This document shows positions 35,390 to 44,582 of a stretch of 64,000 nucleotides of DNA, piece by piece. Both the position numbers and the translations under genes were made by a program. Below the pieces are notes generated by a model. The model had not been told where the DNA came from. It made no database searches and was given only the letters and a program-made list of their open reading frames with translations. Source of the DNA: Massilia polaris (GTDB lineage Bacteria > Pseudomonadota > Gammaproteobacteria > Burkholderiales > Burkholderiaceae_D); assembly GCF_012927275.1 (NCBI RefSeq), contig NZ_JABBGG010000006.1:186001-250000 (forward strand), written 5' to 3'. Position 1 is the first letter of the stretch; each line of letters starts with the position of its first letter.

Positions 35390-38300
35390 ATGCATAGCAC
35401 TCCCTATCGACAATTGCGCGCCAGGTTGGGAATCCTGTATGGACGTTCGATTTACGGCGCCTTGTTGCTGGTCGTGGTCGGCGGCCTGGTTTTCCCGGCG
35501 ATCATCGGCAGTTACCTGCTGATTGGCGTTCAGGAGCAGAAGGCCGCCCGGACCGCCCTCAACGAATCGCTCCAGCGCAATGCCGACATCCTCGCTCTCG
35601 GCATGCAGGAGTCGCTGTGGAACATGAACGCCGAATCGGCCAACTCGCTGGTCGATTCCGTCATGCGCGACCCGTCCGTGCTGCGGGTGCAGGTGATCGG
35701 CCAGGCCGACACCCAGTTCATGAACGTGCAGTCGCCCAACCGCCAGGCCGGGATCGTCTACCACGCCGAGCGCGACATCCTGGTGCGCGGCGAACGCATC
35801 GGCCGCATCCTGGTCGAGATGGACGATGCCCGCAGCCAGCAGGAGCTGCGCAGCAAGCAGTCGAAGTACGCGCTGGTGCTGGCCGGGCAGATCACGGTGT
35901 CGCTGCTGCTGATTATCCTGTTCCTGAACCGCCGCCTGATGGGCCCGATGCGCAAGCTGATGTCGTTCTCCGACCGGCTTTCACGCGGCGATTTCGAAAC
36001 CCACCTCGACCTCGACGGCAATGACGAACTGGGACGCCTCGGCAGCCAGATGGAGCAGATGCGCATCGCGATCAAGCACCTGTTCGAAGACATCGGGCGG
36101 CGCGAGGAACGCTTCCGCACCATCGTCGCCCAGGTGCCCGGCGCGGTGTTCCGCGTGCGCCTGGGCGGGCCGATCGACTTCGTCAGCGACGCGATCGAAG
36201 AGATATCCGGCTTCCCGGCCAGCCAGTTCATGCGCGGCACGATTGACGTCTGGTCCGACCTGATCGCGCCCGAACATCGCCGCCTCCAGTATGGCGCGGT
36301 ACGGGATGCCGGCCGCACCGGCAACCCATATGAAATCGAATACCGCATCCTCGACGCCACCGGCACCGAACGCTGGGTCTCGGAAAAAGGCCACCCGCGC
36401 ATCGGCAGCGACGGCAATGTGGAGTGGATCGACGGCATCCTGACCGATATCAGCGAGCGCAAACACAATGAAATGCGCATCGAAGGCCTGCTGGCCGAGC
36501 AAAGCGCGATTCTCGACAATGTGATGTTCGGCGTGATGTTCGTACGCGGGCGGCACGTGGTCTCGGCCAACCGCCGCTGCGAGGAGCTGTTCGGCTATGG
36601 CAGCGGCGAACTGGCCGGGGCGCCCGACGACATCATCTTCCAGCCGCGCACCGAGTACGAACTGGCCGGCTTGCGCGCCTATCCGAACCTGGTCGACGGC
36701 CGCGACTTCACCGAGGAGCGCGAATACCGCAAGCGCGACGGCACCTCGTTCTGGTGCATGGTCAATGGCTGCGCGCTCGACCCGCTTCATCCGAACGAAG
36801 GCAGCATCTGGGTGTATGCCGACATCACCGAACGCAAACAGGCCGAAGAAAAACTTCGCCTGTCGGCGACGGTGCTCGAGCACATCGCCGATGGCGTGAT
36901 GGTGGTCGATGCCGAGCGCCGAATCGTCGCTGTCAACCCTGCGTTCACGCAGATTACCGGCTATACCGAGCACGAAGCGATCGGGCAGCCCGCCAGCATG
37001 ACGCGCTCCGCCCGCCACGACGAGCGCTTCCACCAGGCGATGTGGGACGAGCAGGAGAAGGCCGGATTCTGGCGCGGAGAAATCTGGAACCGGCGTAAAA
37101 ATGGCGAGGTGTACCCCGAGTGGCTCACCGTATCCGTCATGCGCGACAGCGCCGGCAAGATCACCCATTACGTCGGCGTCTTCAGCGACATCACGGCGGT
37201 CAAGGAATCGCAGGAAAAGCTCGACCACATGGCGCACCACGATCCGCTTACCGGACTGCCGAACCGCCTGCTGTTCCACGACCGGCTGCAGCACGCGCTG
37301 CAGCGCGCCGGGCGCGTCGACGAGCAGCTCGCGGTGCTGTTCATCGACCTTGACCGCTTCAAGAACGTCAACGACACGCTCGGCCACCACGTCGGCGACG
37401 AGCTGCTGATCCAGGTAGCGGGCGCTTTGTCCGAGCGCCTGCGCGAAGGCGATACGCTGGCGCGCCTGGGCGGCGACGAATTCATCGTATTGCTCGAGAA
37501 CGTGGATGGCGCCTTCGGCGCGGGGCTGGTCGCCGAGAAGTTAATGAGCATGTTCGAACAGCCGTTCATCGTCTCCGACTACGAGCTGTTCGTCACGGGC
37601 AGCGTGGGCATCAGCATGTTCCCGCACGACGCCACCGACCTGAACATGCTGATCCGGAATGCCGACGTCGCCATGTACCAGGCCAAGGCGCGCGGGCGCA
37701 ACGGCTACCAGTTCTATGCGCCGTCGATGACGGGCGAGGGCGTCGAGCGCCTGCGCCTCGAAGCCATGCTGCGACGTTCGATCGAGAAGAACGAGATCTT
37801 CCTGAACTACCAGCCGCAGGTTGAAATCGATACCGGCCGCCTGATCGGCGTCGAAGCGCTGGTGCGCTGGAACAGTCCGGAGCTGGGCGTGGTGCCGCCG
37901 TTCCGCTTCATTCCGCTGGCCGAGGACATCGGTTTCATCAGCCAGCTTGGCAAGTGGGTGCTGTACGAAGCCTGCCGCCAGATGATCCGCTGGGCAGAGC
38001 AGGGGCTGTCGGTGCCGAAGATGGCGGTCAACCTGTCGGTCAAGCAGTTTGAGCGTGGCAGCATCGCCAGCATGGTGGCCGACGTGCTGGCCGAAACGGG
38101 ACTCGAGCCGCACCGGCTTCAGCTCGAAGTGACCGAGTCGGTGATCATGAACACCGGCGACGCGCTGGCCTTCATCAACGACCTGCACGCGATCGGCGTG
38201 GGACTCGCGATCGACGACTTCGGCACCGGCTACTCGTCGCTGGCCTACCTGAAGCAGATGCCGGTACAGACGCTGAAGATCGACCGCAGCTTTATCAAGG

Positions 38301-38518
38301 ATATCTCGACCGACATCAACGACGAAGCGATCGCCATCGCGATCATCCAGCTTGGCAAGAGCCTGAACCTGTCGGTGATCGCGGAAGGCGTGGAGACTGC
38401 CGAACAGGCCGATTTCCTGCTGCGGCACGGCTGCAACCTGGCGCAGGGCTACTTGTACAGCCGCCCTGTGATGCCGCTCGCATTGCTGGAAGACTGGCAG
38501 GTGCGTGAGCCGGGCTGA
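35390..38518 (+). CDS. Multi-PAS GGDEF-EAL membrane protein (1042 aa)
   Basis: Large c-di-GMP signalling protein. Two membrane helices (about 20-48 and 165-182) flank a periplasmic sensor (LQRNADILALGMQESLWNMN). A HAMP region (RRLMGPMRKLMSFSDRLSRG) and three PAS/PAC domains follow, each ending in a DITERK/DISERK-type stretch. Then GGDEF (LARLGGDEFIVLL, with an RxxD inhibitory site REGD correctly placed) and EAL (GVEALVRWNSPELG; DDFGTGYSSLAYLKQMPV; IAEGVETAEQ). Both catalytic motifs are intact, so it may act as cyclase, phosphodiesterase or both under sensory control. Standalone gene. Confidence 0.93.
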   Translation: MHSTPYRQLRARLGILYGRSIYGALLLVVVGGLVFPAIIGSYLLIGVQEQKAARTALNESLQRNADILALGMQESLWNMNAESANSLVDSVMRDPSVLRVQVIGQADTQFMNVQSPNRQAGIVYHAERDILVRGERIGRILVEMDDARSQQELRSKQSKYALVLAGQITVSLLLIILFLNRRLMGPMRKLMSFSDRLSRGDFETHLDLDGNDELGRLGSQMEQMRIAIKHLFEDIGRREERFRTIVAQVPGAVFRVRLGGPIDFVSDAIEEISGFPASQFMRGTIDVWSDLIAPEHRRLQYGAVRDAGRTGNPYEIEYRILDATGTERWVSEKGHPRIGSDGNVEWIDGILTDISERKHNEMRIEGLLAEQSAILDNVMFGVMFVRGRHVVSANRRCEELFGYGSGELAGAPDDIIFQPRTEYELAGLRAYPNLVDGRDFTEEREYRKRDGTSFWCMVNGCALDPLHPNEGSIWVYADITERKQAEEKLRLSATVLEHIADGVMVVDAERRIVAVNPAFTQITGYTEHEAIGQPASMTRSARHDERFHQAMWDEQEKAGFWRGEIWNRRKNGEVYPEWLTVSVMRDSAGKITHYVGVFSDITAVKESQEKLDHMAHHDPLTGLPNRLLFHDRLQHALQRAGRVDEQLAVLFIDLDRFKNVNDTLGHHVGDELLIQVAGALSERLREGDTLARLGGDEFIVLLENVDGAFGAGLVAEKLMSMFEQPFIVSDYELFVTGSVGISMFPHDATDLNMLIRNADVAMYQAKARGRNGYQFYAPSMTGEGVERLRLEAMLRRSIEKNEIFLNYQPQVEIDTGRLIGVEALVRWNSPELGVVPPFRFIPLAEDIGFISQLGKWVLYEACRQMIRWAEQGLSVPKMAVNLSVKQFERGSIASMVADVLAETGLEPHRLQLEVTESVIMNTGDALAFINDLHAIGVGLAIDDFGTGYSSLAYLKQMPVQTLKIDRSFIKDISTDINDEAIAIAIIQLGKSLNLSVIAEGVETAEQADFLLRHGCNLAQGYLYSRPVMPLALLEDWQVREPG

Positions 38519-38543
38519 CCCCGGCGACGCGAAACCGGGCGCG

Positions 38544-38972
38544 TTATTGGCCGGCGGCGCGTATGAGTTCGAGCAGGTTGCAGTCCTGCTGCCACTCGCG
38601 CCGCTCGGAATTGCTGGCGGCAAGGCGCGCCAGCTCCTCATCGGACTGCGCCGCCTGGGCTTTTACCAGGCGGTCGGCCAGCGCAGGATCGGGCAGCATG
38701 GTGCCGAAGAAGGCCACGACATCATCGCGCTGGATCAGGAGGGTAGGGAAGTTTTCAACGTCAAGGTCGCCCACGACGCCGGCCTCGTCTTCGACGTCGA
38801 TCCAGACGAACAGCTTGTCGGGATGGCGCGCGGCCACGCTCTCGAACGAGGCCCGGTACGAAGTGCAGGTGCCGCACCACGCCGCGCACAGGCAGGCCAC
38901 CACCCAGCGGTCGCCGGCCAGTGCTTGCGCGACGATGTCGCGGTTATCGGGTTCGAGAGTGATGCTATGCAT
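38544..38972 (-). CDS. Thioredoxin-fold protein with CGTC active site
   Basis: 142 aa, no signal peptide, so cytoplasmic. AAWCGTCTSYR holds the redox pair Cys33-Cys36. The conserved cis-Pro loop is VENFPTLLIQ. The CGTC pair differs from the CGPC of classical thioredoxin, which suggests a more oxidising or specialised role. Convergent with the preceding c-di-GMP gene (25-bp gap) and divergent from tsaB (62 bp). Confidence 0.85.
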   Translation of the reverse strand: MHSITLEPDNRDIVAQALAGDRWVVACLCAAWCGTCTSYRASFESVAARHPDKLFVWIDVEDEAGVVGDLDVENFPTLLIQRDDVVAFFGTMLPDPALADRLVKAQAAQSDEELARLAASNSERREWQQDCNLLELIRAAGQ

Positions 38973-39000
38973 GCGGCATTCTACAACGCCGGCCGCAGGG

Positions 39001-39029
39001 CTGCCAGCACAGGCTGGCCGGGTTAAAAT
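39001..39029 (+). promoter_or_regulatory. Putative sigma70 promoter of the tsaB operon
   Basis: CTGCCA (39001-39006), 17-bp spacer, TAAAAT (39024-39029). ATG 39035 is only 5 bp after the -10, so the predicted transcript would start at or beside the A of the start codon and have no leader. Confidence 0.45.
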
Positions 39030-39034
39030 ACGGT

Positions 39035-39745
39035 ATGTCTATTATTCTCGCAATTGAAACCTCGTCCGAACTGGCATCCTGCGCGCTGCTGGATGGCGAC
39101 AAGCTGCTGTCACGCGAGTCGTCCGGCGTACGCACCCATTCGCAATCGATCCTGCCGATGGTGCAGGAGCTGTTAGCCGAAGCGGGCATCACCCTGAAGC
39201 AGTGCGACGCGATCGCCTTCGGCGCCGGTCCCGGATCGTTCACCGGCGTGCGCACTGCCTGCGGCATCGCCCAGGGGCTGGCGTTCGGCGCCAGCCTGCC
39301 GGTGGTGCCGCTGGTGACGCTCGAAGCGATGGCGCTCGCCTGCCACCTGCAAACCGGCGCCACCGAGATCCTGGCGGTGCTCGACGCGCGCATGGGCGAG
39401 GTCTATTGGGCCCAGTACCGTTACGACGGCGGCCTGAAGGTCGTGGCCGAACCGGCGCTGTGCGCGCCGGGCGATGTCGCGCCGGCCGCTGTCGATGCGC
39501 CGCTGGCCGCCTGCGGCAACGGCTTCTCCGCTTATCCGGACGCCTTTGCGGGCCGCGCCTGGACTGAAGGCGCGCTGGCCGCCATCATGCCGCACGCCGC
39601 TGAAGTGGCGCGCCTTGGCAGCGCGGCCTTCGCCGCCGGCAGCGCGGTAGCGGCCGCGCAAGCGCAGCCGATCTACCTGCGCAACAAGGTCGCCTACACC
39701 AGCGCCGAACGCCAGGCCATCAACGCCAGCAAGGCCGCCGCGTGA
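39035..39745 (+). CDS. tsaB: tRNA threonylcarbamoyladenosine biosynthesis protein TsaB
   Basis: 236-aa ASKHA-fold partner of TsaD and TsaE in forming t6A37 on ANN-decoding tRNAs. N-terminal ILAIETSSELASCALLDGD, THSQSILPMVQELL (the dimer interface with TsaD) and FGAGPGSFTGVRTACGIAQG are diagnostic. First gene of a tightly overlapping operon with rimI, the UDG-like gene and DUF1853. The tsaB-rimI pairing is common in proteobacteria. Confidence 0.94.
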   Translation: MSIILAIETSSELASCALLDGDKLLSRESSGVRTHSQSILPMVQELLAEAGITLKQCDAIAFGAGPGSFTGVRTACGIAQGLAFGASLPVVPLVTLEAMALACHLQTGATEILAVLDARMGEVYWAQYRYDGGLKVVAEPALCAPGDVAPAAVDAPLAACGNGFSAYPDAFAGRAWTEGALAAIMPHAAEVARLGSAAFAAGSAVAAAQAQPIYLRNKVAYTSAERQAINASKAAA

Positions 39746-40200
39746 CGGAAGCCGGACTGCACCTGTCGCGCATGACGGCGGCCGACCTCGACGAAGTATT
39801 CGGCGTCGAACTGTCCGTGTATCCGCACCCGTGGACGCGCGGGAACTTCGCCGACTCGCTCGCCAGCGGCTACCAGGGCAGGGTATTGCGCGATGACGAA
39901 GGCAGGCTGGTCGGCTACTTCCTGCTGATGGCGGCGGTCGACGAAGCTCACCTGCTCAATGTCGCGGTGCGCGCCGGGCGCCAGGGCGAGGGCCTCGGGC
40001 GCTGGCTGCTCGACAAGGTAGCCGAATGCGCCCGCACGCTGGGAATGGAATCGGTGCTGCTCGAAGTGCGGCCATCGAACCTGCGCGCGCTGAAGGTCTA
40101 TGAACAGTACGGATTCACCGAAATCGGCCGGCGCAAGGCATACTACCCGGACCACAACGGACAACGCGAGGACGCGATCGTGATGAGGTACGTTTTATGA
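39742..40200 (+). CDS. rimI: Ribosomal protein S18-alanine N-acetyltransferase RimI
   Basis: 152-aa GNAT acetyltransferase: LDEVFGVELSVYPHPWTRGN, GYFLLMAAVDEAHLLNVAVR, acetyl-CoA pyrophosphate loop R-x2-G-x-G/A (RQGEGLGRWLLD), and NLRALKVYEQYGFTEIGRRK. GTG start overlaps tsaB by 4 bp (GTGA), so it is translationally coupled. The last 4 bp overlap the UDG-like gene (ATGA). Confidence 0.92.
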   Translation: MTEAGLHLSRMTAADLDEVFGVELSVYPHPWTRGNFADSLASGYQGRVLRDDEGRLVGYFLLMAAVDEAHLLNVAVRAGRQGEGLGRWLLDKVAECARTLGMESVLLEVRPSNLRALKVYEQYGFTEIGRRKAYYPDHNGQREDAIVMRYVL

Positions 40201-41045
40201 GTGGCCGCACCGCCGCCTTCCTGGAAGAGATGGGCATCGGCCCGCTCTGGACCCTGCGCGAAGCCGCCGCGCCGGAAGTGCAGGCCCCGGTTGAAGAACC
40301 CGCGCCGGCCGCGAAACCATATCGTCCCGAGCCGTCGCCGATGCTGCCGCCGCCGCCGATCTACCAGGAGGGGCACGAACCACGCGCGCCGATGAATCAT
40401 CCGCAGCCAGCGGGCAGCGCCTGGGCCGACCCGGATGCGCCGGCCGCCGTGACGGACGAAGAAATCGCGCTGATGGACTGGGCGCAGCTGCGCGCGGCCA
40501 TCGCCAGCTGCACCCGCTGCGGCTTGTGCGCCGGCGCGCGCAAGCCCGTGTACGGAAGCGGTGCGCAGCAAGCGCAATGGCTGGTCGCCGCGGGCGCCAC
40601 CACCGCTGCGGACGAAAAGGAAGGCCAGCCGATTGCCGCGGACGCCGGCAAGCTGCTGGTGAACATGCTGGCGGCCGTCGGGCTCGCGCGCGACACCGGC
40701 GCCTGGGTCACCAACCTGGTCAAATGCCGTCCGACCACCGCCAACGGCGGCGACCGCGCGCCCACCGACGACGAGGCGCGCGCCTGCAGGCCGTATCTCG
40801 AACGAGAGCTTGCGCTCACCGGCGCCGGCATGGTGCTGACGATGGGCCAGATCGCCGCCAACGGGCTGCTCGGCAAATCGCTCGCGGAGCCGCTGGCGGC
40901 GTCGCGTGGCGCCGTCCATGCGCTCGGCGAGGTAGCGCTGGTCGCGACGCTGCATCCCGGCGAACTGCTGCGCCGCAGCGCCGACAAGGCACTGGCGTGG
41001 GCCGACCTGTGCCTGGCGAAGGCGCACGATGGACGACCTGGCTGA
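40197..41045 (+). CDS. Family 4/5-type uracil-DNA glycosylase-like protein with altered motif A
   Basis: 282 aa. A Pro-rich N-terminal ~85 residues precede a UDG-superfamily domain. The Fe-S cysteines are kept (CTRC at 105-108, Cys177 in VKCRP, Cys197), as is the downstream His motif (TLHPGELLRR, His253). Motif A, normally VGEAPG or VGEGPG, reads VAAGAT at 130-135, so the Glu and Pro-Gly of the active-site loop are missing. It may be a DNA-binding or redox relic rather than an active glycosylase. Overlaps rimI (4 bp) and the next gene (17 bp). Confidence 0.85.
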   Translation: MSGRTAAFLEEMGIGPLWTLREAAAPEVQAPVEEPAPAAKPYRPEPSPMLPPPPIYQEGHEPRAPMNHPQPAGSAWADPDAPAAVTDEEIALMDWAQLRAAIASCTRCGLCAGARKPVYGSGAQQAQWLVAAGATTAADEKEGQPIAADAGKLLVNMLAAVGLARDTGAWVTNLVKCRPTTANGGDRAPTDDEARACRPYLERELALTGAGMVLTMGQIAANGLLGKSLAEPLAASRGAVHALGEVALVATLHPGELLRRSADKALAWADLCLAKAHDGRPG

Positions 41046-41967
41046 CAGCTACCAGGCGCACTTCGCGCGCCGCTGGGGACACCTGCGGCAAGCGCACGTG
41101 CGCACGCTGGCGTGGCTGCTCGACGCGCCCGACCTGCTCGATCCCCACGACCCGTACTGGGAACACAAGATCGCCTCGCTGGGCGAAGTCCAGCCCGACG
41201 TCGCGCGCTGGCTCGGTCAGCTCGACGCCGACCCGTCCGCGCTCGAAGCATCGCTCGGCGAGCGCGCCTACACGCGGCTTGGGCTGTATGCTGAGAAGCT
41301 GATGGCCTTCTACTTCCGCGAACGCGGCGAGCTGGTGGCGCACGGGCTGCAAGTGCGCAGCAACCGCAACGACACGGTTGGCGAGTTCGACTTCCTGCTC
41401 GATGCGGGCGCTGAAGGCGTCGAGCACATCGAGTTCGCCACCAAGTTCTATCTGCTCGAAGGCACCAGCGCCTCGCGCTTCGACACCTTTGTCGGGCCAA
41501 ACCTGGCCGACAGCCTGGGCGCGAAGATGCGCAAGATCTTCACGCGCCAGCTCGAACTGGGCGTGCACCCGGCGGCGCAGGCGCTGCTTGAGCGTCCGGT
41601 GATCCGGGCGAGGGCGCTGGTGAAAGGCTGGCTGTTTTACCCGGCTGGCGGGCATGCGCCGATGGGCGGTATCTCGGCGCAGCACTGCCGCGGTTTCTGG
41701 TGCGCGCTGGCCGAAGTGCCCGCGCTGGAACCGGAACGTTTCGTGGTGCTGCCGCGCATGCAATGGCTGGCGCCGTACCGTGGCGAGGGTGGCGACGGTG
41801 GCGAGCCTGTTCTCGGCAAGGAAGAATTGCAAGCCGCGCTGACGCGAGCGCAGATGCCCTCGCTGATCGCTGCGGTTCGGCAAGAAGGCGGCGTGATCAT
41901 CGAAACCGCCCGCGGCTTCATCGTCCCCGACACCTGGCGCGACCGCGCCGCCCGCCGTCTCCAATAA
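41029..41967 (+). CDS. DUF1853 family protein
   Basis: 312 aa. VRTLAWLLDAPDLLDP, RLGLYAEKLMAFYFRE, NDTVGEFDFLLDAG and HIEFATKFYL match DUF1853. The EFD...EFATK arrangement resembles a PD-(D/E)XK nuclease core (inference only). Overlaps the UDG-like gene by 17 bp, last in the tsaB operon. Palindrome copy 2 begins 36 bp after the stop. Confidence 0.85.
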   Translation: MDDLADSYQAHFARRWGHLRQAHVRTLAWLLDAPDLLDPHDPYWEHKIASLGEVQPDVARWLGQLDADPSALEASLGERAYTRLGLYAEKLMAFYFRERGELVAHGLQVRSNRNDTVGEFDFLLDAGAEGVEHIEFATKFYLLEGTSASRFDTFVGPNLADSLGAKMRKIFTRQLELGVHPAAQALLERPVIRARALVKGWLFYPAGGHAPMGGISAQHCRGFWCALAEVPALEPERFVVLPRMQWLAPYRGEGGDGGEPVLGKEELQAALTRAQMPSLIAAVRQEGGVIIETARGFIVPDTWRDRAARRLQ

Positions 41968-42002
41968 CCCTCGCACGGGCCAGCCAAAAAAGTTGCAAAG
42001 TG

Positions 42003-42049
42003 ATTCGGGGTCCGTCCCCGGGGACAGACCCCGGGGACGGACCCCGATT
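42003..42049. repeat. GC-rich palindromic repeat, copy 2 (long form, inverted)
   Basis: Same arms as copy 1 (CGGGGTCCGTCCCC / GGGGACGGACCCCG), with the core as ACAGA instead of TCTGT: it equals the reverse complement of copy 1 almost base for base. Between convergent DUF1853 and lplT genes, with T-rich sequence to the right. Confidence 0.87.
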
Positions 42050-42085
42050 TTTATTGTTCGATTTTGGAACTTTTACGACTTGGAA

Positions 42086-43348
42086 TTAGTGCTTGTGCTC
42101 GCCGATCAGGGCCAGGGAGTCGTGCTCTTTCTGGTTCAACGCGTGGCGTTTCTTGATCAGGTACATGATGCCGGCTACCGAGACGCCGAACAGCACGATG
42201 ATGATGTTCAGGTCGAGGTTGAGCGTGATCATCACCGCGTAGATCGCGAGCATCGTCAGAATCGACAGGTTTTCGTTGAAGTTCTGCACCGCGATCGAGT
42301 GGCCGGCACTCATCAACACGTGGCCGCGGTGCTGTAGCAGCGCGTTCATCGGGACCACGAAGAAGCCGGACAGCACGCCAATCAGCATCAGCAGCGGATA
42401 GGCCAGCACGACCGATTGGACCATCGGCATGCACATCACCACCACGCCCATCGCAATGCCGAGCGGGATCACGGTCAGCGATTTTTTCAGCGGGATCATC
42501 TTGGCCGAGGCGGCGGCACCCAACGCAACGCCCAGCGCGACCACGCCAATCAGGGTCGTGGCTTTGTCGAGCGGCATGTCGAGCGATTTCTCGGCCCACT
42601 TGAGCACGATGAATTGCAGGGTCGCGCCGGCGCCCCAGAACAAGGTCGTCACCGCCAGCGAAATCTGGCCGAGCTTGTCTTTCCAGAGCAGGCCGCAGCA
42701 GATGGCGAATTCGGCAATCAGCTTGGCCGGGTTGCGTTCCTGGTGGGCGTAGACGGCGCCGGTGTCGGGAATCCGCAGGTTGAACAGGGTGGCCAGGATG
42801 TAGACGAACACGACTACCGCCAGCGCGGCTTCGGTGGTGCTGTCGATGCCGGTGTTGATGAAGGGCAGGTCGAAGCCGAGCAGCAGCGCCGAGCCGTGCG
42901 TGCTGACCAGGGCGCCGCCCATGACGGTGCCGAGGATGATCGACATGACCGTCAGGCCTTCGATCCAGCCATTGGCTTCCACCAGTTTTTCAGGCGGCAG
43001 CAATTCGGTGAGGATGCCGTACTTGGCCGGCGAGTACACGGCCGCGCCAAAGCCGACCACCGCGTACGACAGCAGCGGGTGCAGCTGGAATACCATCAGC
43101 GCGCAGCCGAAAATCTTGATCAGATTGGCGATGAACATGACCCGGCCCTTGGGCATCGAGTCGGCAAATGCGCCCACGAAGGCCGCCAGAAGCACGTAGA
43201 AGAGAACGAATGAGAGCTTGAGCAATGGCGTCAGCGATGCCGGCGCATTCATGGAGATCAACAGGTCGATCGCTACGAACAGTAGGGCATTGTCCGCCAG
43301 CGACGAAAAAAACTGCGCCGCCATGATGGTATAGAAACCACGATTCAT
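42086..43348 (-). CDS. lplT: Lysophospholipid transporter LplT (MFS)
   Basis: 420-aa major facilitator, about 12 helices. LplT-type motifs: FYTIMAAQFFSSLADNALLF at the N-terminus, VYSPAKYGILTELLPPEKLV, EANGWIEGLTVMSIILGTVM, and GFFVVPMNALLQHRGHVLMS. In E. coli LplT flips lysophospholipids inward for re-acylation by Aas. No aas gene is adjacent here. Divergent from alr with a 127-bp spacer. Confidence 0.9.
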   Translation of the reverse strand: MNRGFYTIMAAQFFSSLADNALLFVAIDLLISMNAPASLTPLLKLSFVLFYVLLAAFVGAFADSMPKGRVMFIANLIKIFGCALMVFQLHPLLSYAVVGFGAAVYSPAKYGILTELLPPEKLVEANGWIEGLTVMSIILGTVMGGALVSTHGSALLLGFDLPFINTGIDSTTEAALAVVVFVYILATLFNLRIPDTGAVYAHQERNPAKLIAEFAICCGLLWKDKLGQISLAVTTLFWGAGATLQFIVLKWAEKSLDMPLDKATTLIGVVALGVALGAAASAKMIPLKKSLTVIPLGIAMGVVVMCMPMVQSVVLAYPLLMLIGVLSGFFVVPMNALLQHRGHVLMSAGHSIAVQNFNENLSILTMLAIYAVMITLNLDLNIIIVLFGVSVAGIMYLIKKRHALNQKEHDSLALIGEHKH

Positions 43349-43475
43349 TCGAAAGCTCTAAAACAAGTGTGGGTTGCTTTATACCATGAATGCCCATGAA
43401 CCCAAAGAAATCCGCAATGCGAAACGGGCAGCGTCCGGTAAAATAGAGCCTCTTGTAAACTATGCTATTTCCTCC

Positions 43476-44582
43476 ATGCCAAGGCCGCTCAGCGCTACCG
43501 TCCATCTCGATTCCATGCAACATAACCTGGCCCGGGTTCGCGCCTGTACGCCCGGCGCCAAGGTGTGGGGCGTGGTCAAGGCGAACGCGTATGGCCATGG
43601 CCTCGAACGCGGCATGCGCGGGTTTGCCGGCGCCGATGGCCTGGCGCTGATCGAAACCGAGGGCGCGGTGCGCCTGCGCGAGCTTGGCTGGACCGGCCCG
43701 CTGCTGCTGCTGGAGGGGGTCTTCGAGGCGGCCGACACGGCGCTGCTGGATAAATACAGCATCAATAGCGCGGTCCATTGCGTGGAGCAGATCGCGATGC
43801 TGGAACAGGCAAGCTTCAGCCGCCCGATCGACGTCCACCTGAAAATGAACACCGGGATGAACCGCCTCGGCGTCAGGCCCGACCAGTTCGCGCAAGCGTG
43901 GAAGCGCCTGCGCGCCATCGCCGCGGTGCGCGAGATCACCCTGATGACCCACTTCGCCAACGCGGACGAACTGGAACACCCGCGCCTGACCGTGCGCGAG
44001 CAGGTGCGCCGCTTCTGCAAAGGCGCCGACGGCATCGACGGCCCGCGCAGCCTGTCCAATTCGGGCGGGGTGCTGCACCAGGCCGAACTGGCGGCCGAAC
44101 TGTCGAACGACTGGGTGCGCCCGGGGATCATGCTGTACGGCGGCACCCCGGGCGGCAAGCCGGCCGCTGAATTCGGCCTGCGCCCGACCATGACGCTGGC
44201 CAGCGAGATCATCGGCGTGCAGGATATCGTGGCCGGCGACACGGTCGGCTACGGCAGCCGCTTCGAGGCTGCCGCGCCGATGCGCATCGGCGTCGTCGCC
44301 TGCGGCTACGCCGACGGCTACCCGCGCCATGCGCCGCACGGCACGCCGGTGCTGGTCGATGGCGTGCGCACCGTGCTGGTGGGGCGGGTGTCGATGGACA
44401 TGATGACGGTCGACCTGACCGGCGTCGCCGGCGCGCGCGTCGGCAGCAAGGTGGTGCTGTGGGGCGCCGGCCTTCCGGTCGACGAGGTGGCCGACGCCGC
44501 CGGCACGATCGGCTATGAACTGATGTGCGCCGTGGCGCCGCGCGTGCGCATGCTTGAAGCTGACCTGGAATCCCATGGCTAA
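43476..44582 (+). CDS. alr: Alanine racemase
   Basis: 368-aa PLP enzyme interconverting L- and D-alanine for peptidoglycan. PLP Lys35 in WGVVKANAYGHG, catalytic Tyr in GYGSRF, and CGYADGYPR, VGRVSMDMMTVDL, WGAGLPVDEVA are family hallmarks. Start ATG 43476 fits family length; no clear ribosome site precedes it (AT-rich TATGCTATTTCC). The frame is open to 43374 upstream without homology. Overlaps radA by 8 bp. Confidence 0.94.
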   Translation: MPRPLSATVHLDSMQHNLARVRACTPGAKVWGVVKANAYGHGLERGMRGFAGADGLALIETEGAVRLRELGWTGPLLLLEGVFEAADTALLDKYSINSAVHCVEQIAMLEQASFSRPIDVHLKMNTGMNRLGVRPDQFAQAWKRLRAIAAVREITLMTHFANADELEHPRLTVREQVRRFCKGADGIDGPRSLSNSGGVLHQAELAAELSNDWVRPGIMLYGGTPGGKPAAEFGLRPTMTLASEIIGVQDIVAGDTVGYGSRFEAAAPMRIGVVACGYADGYPRHAPHGTPVLVDGVRTVLVGRVSMDMMTVDLTGVAGARVGSKVVLWGAGLPVDEVADAAGTIGYELMCAVAPRVRMLEADLESHG

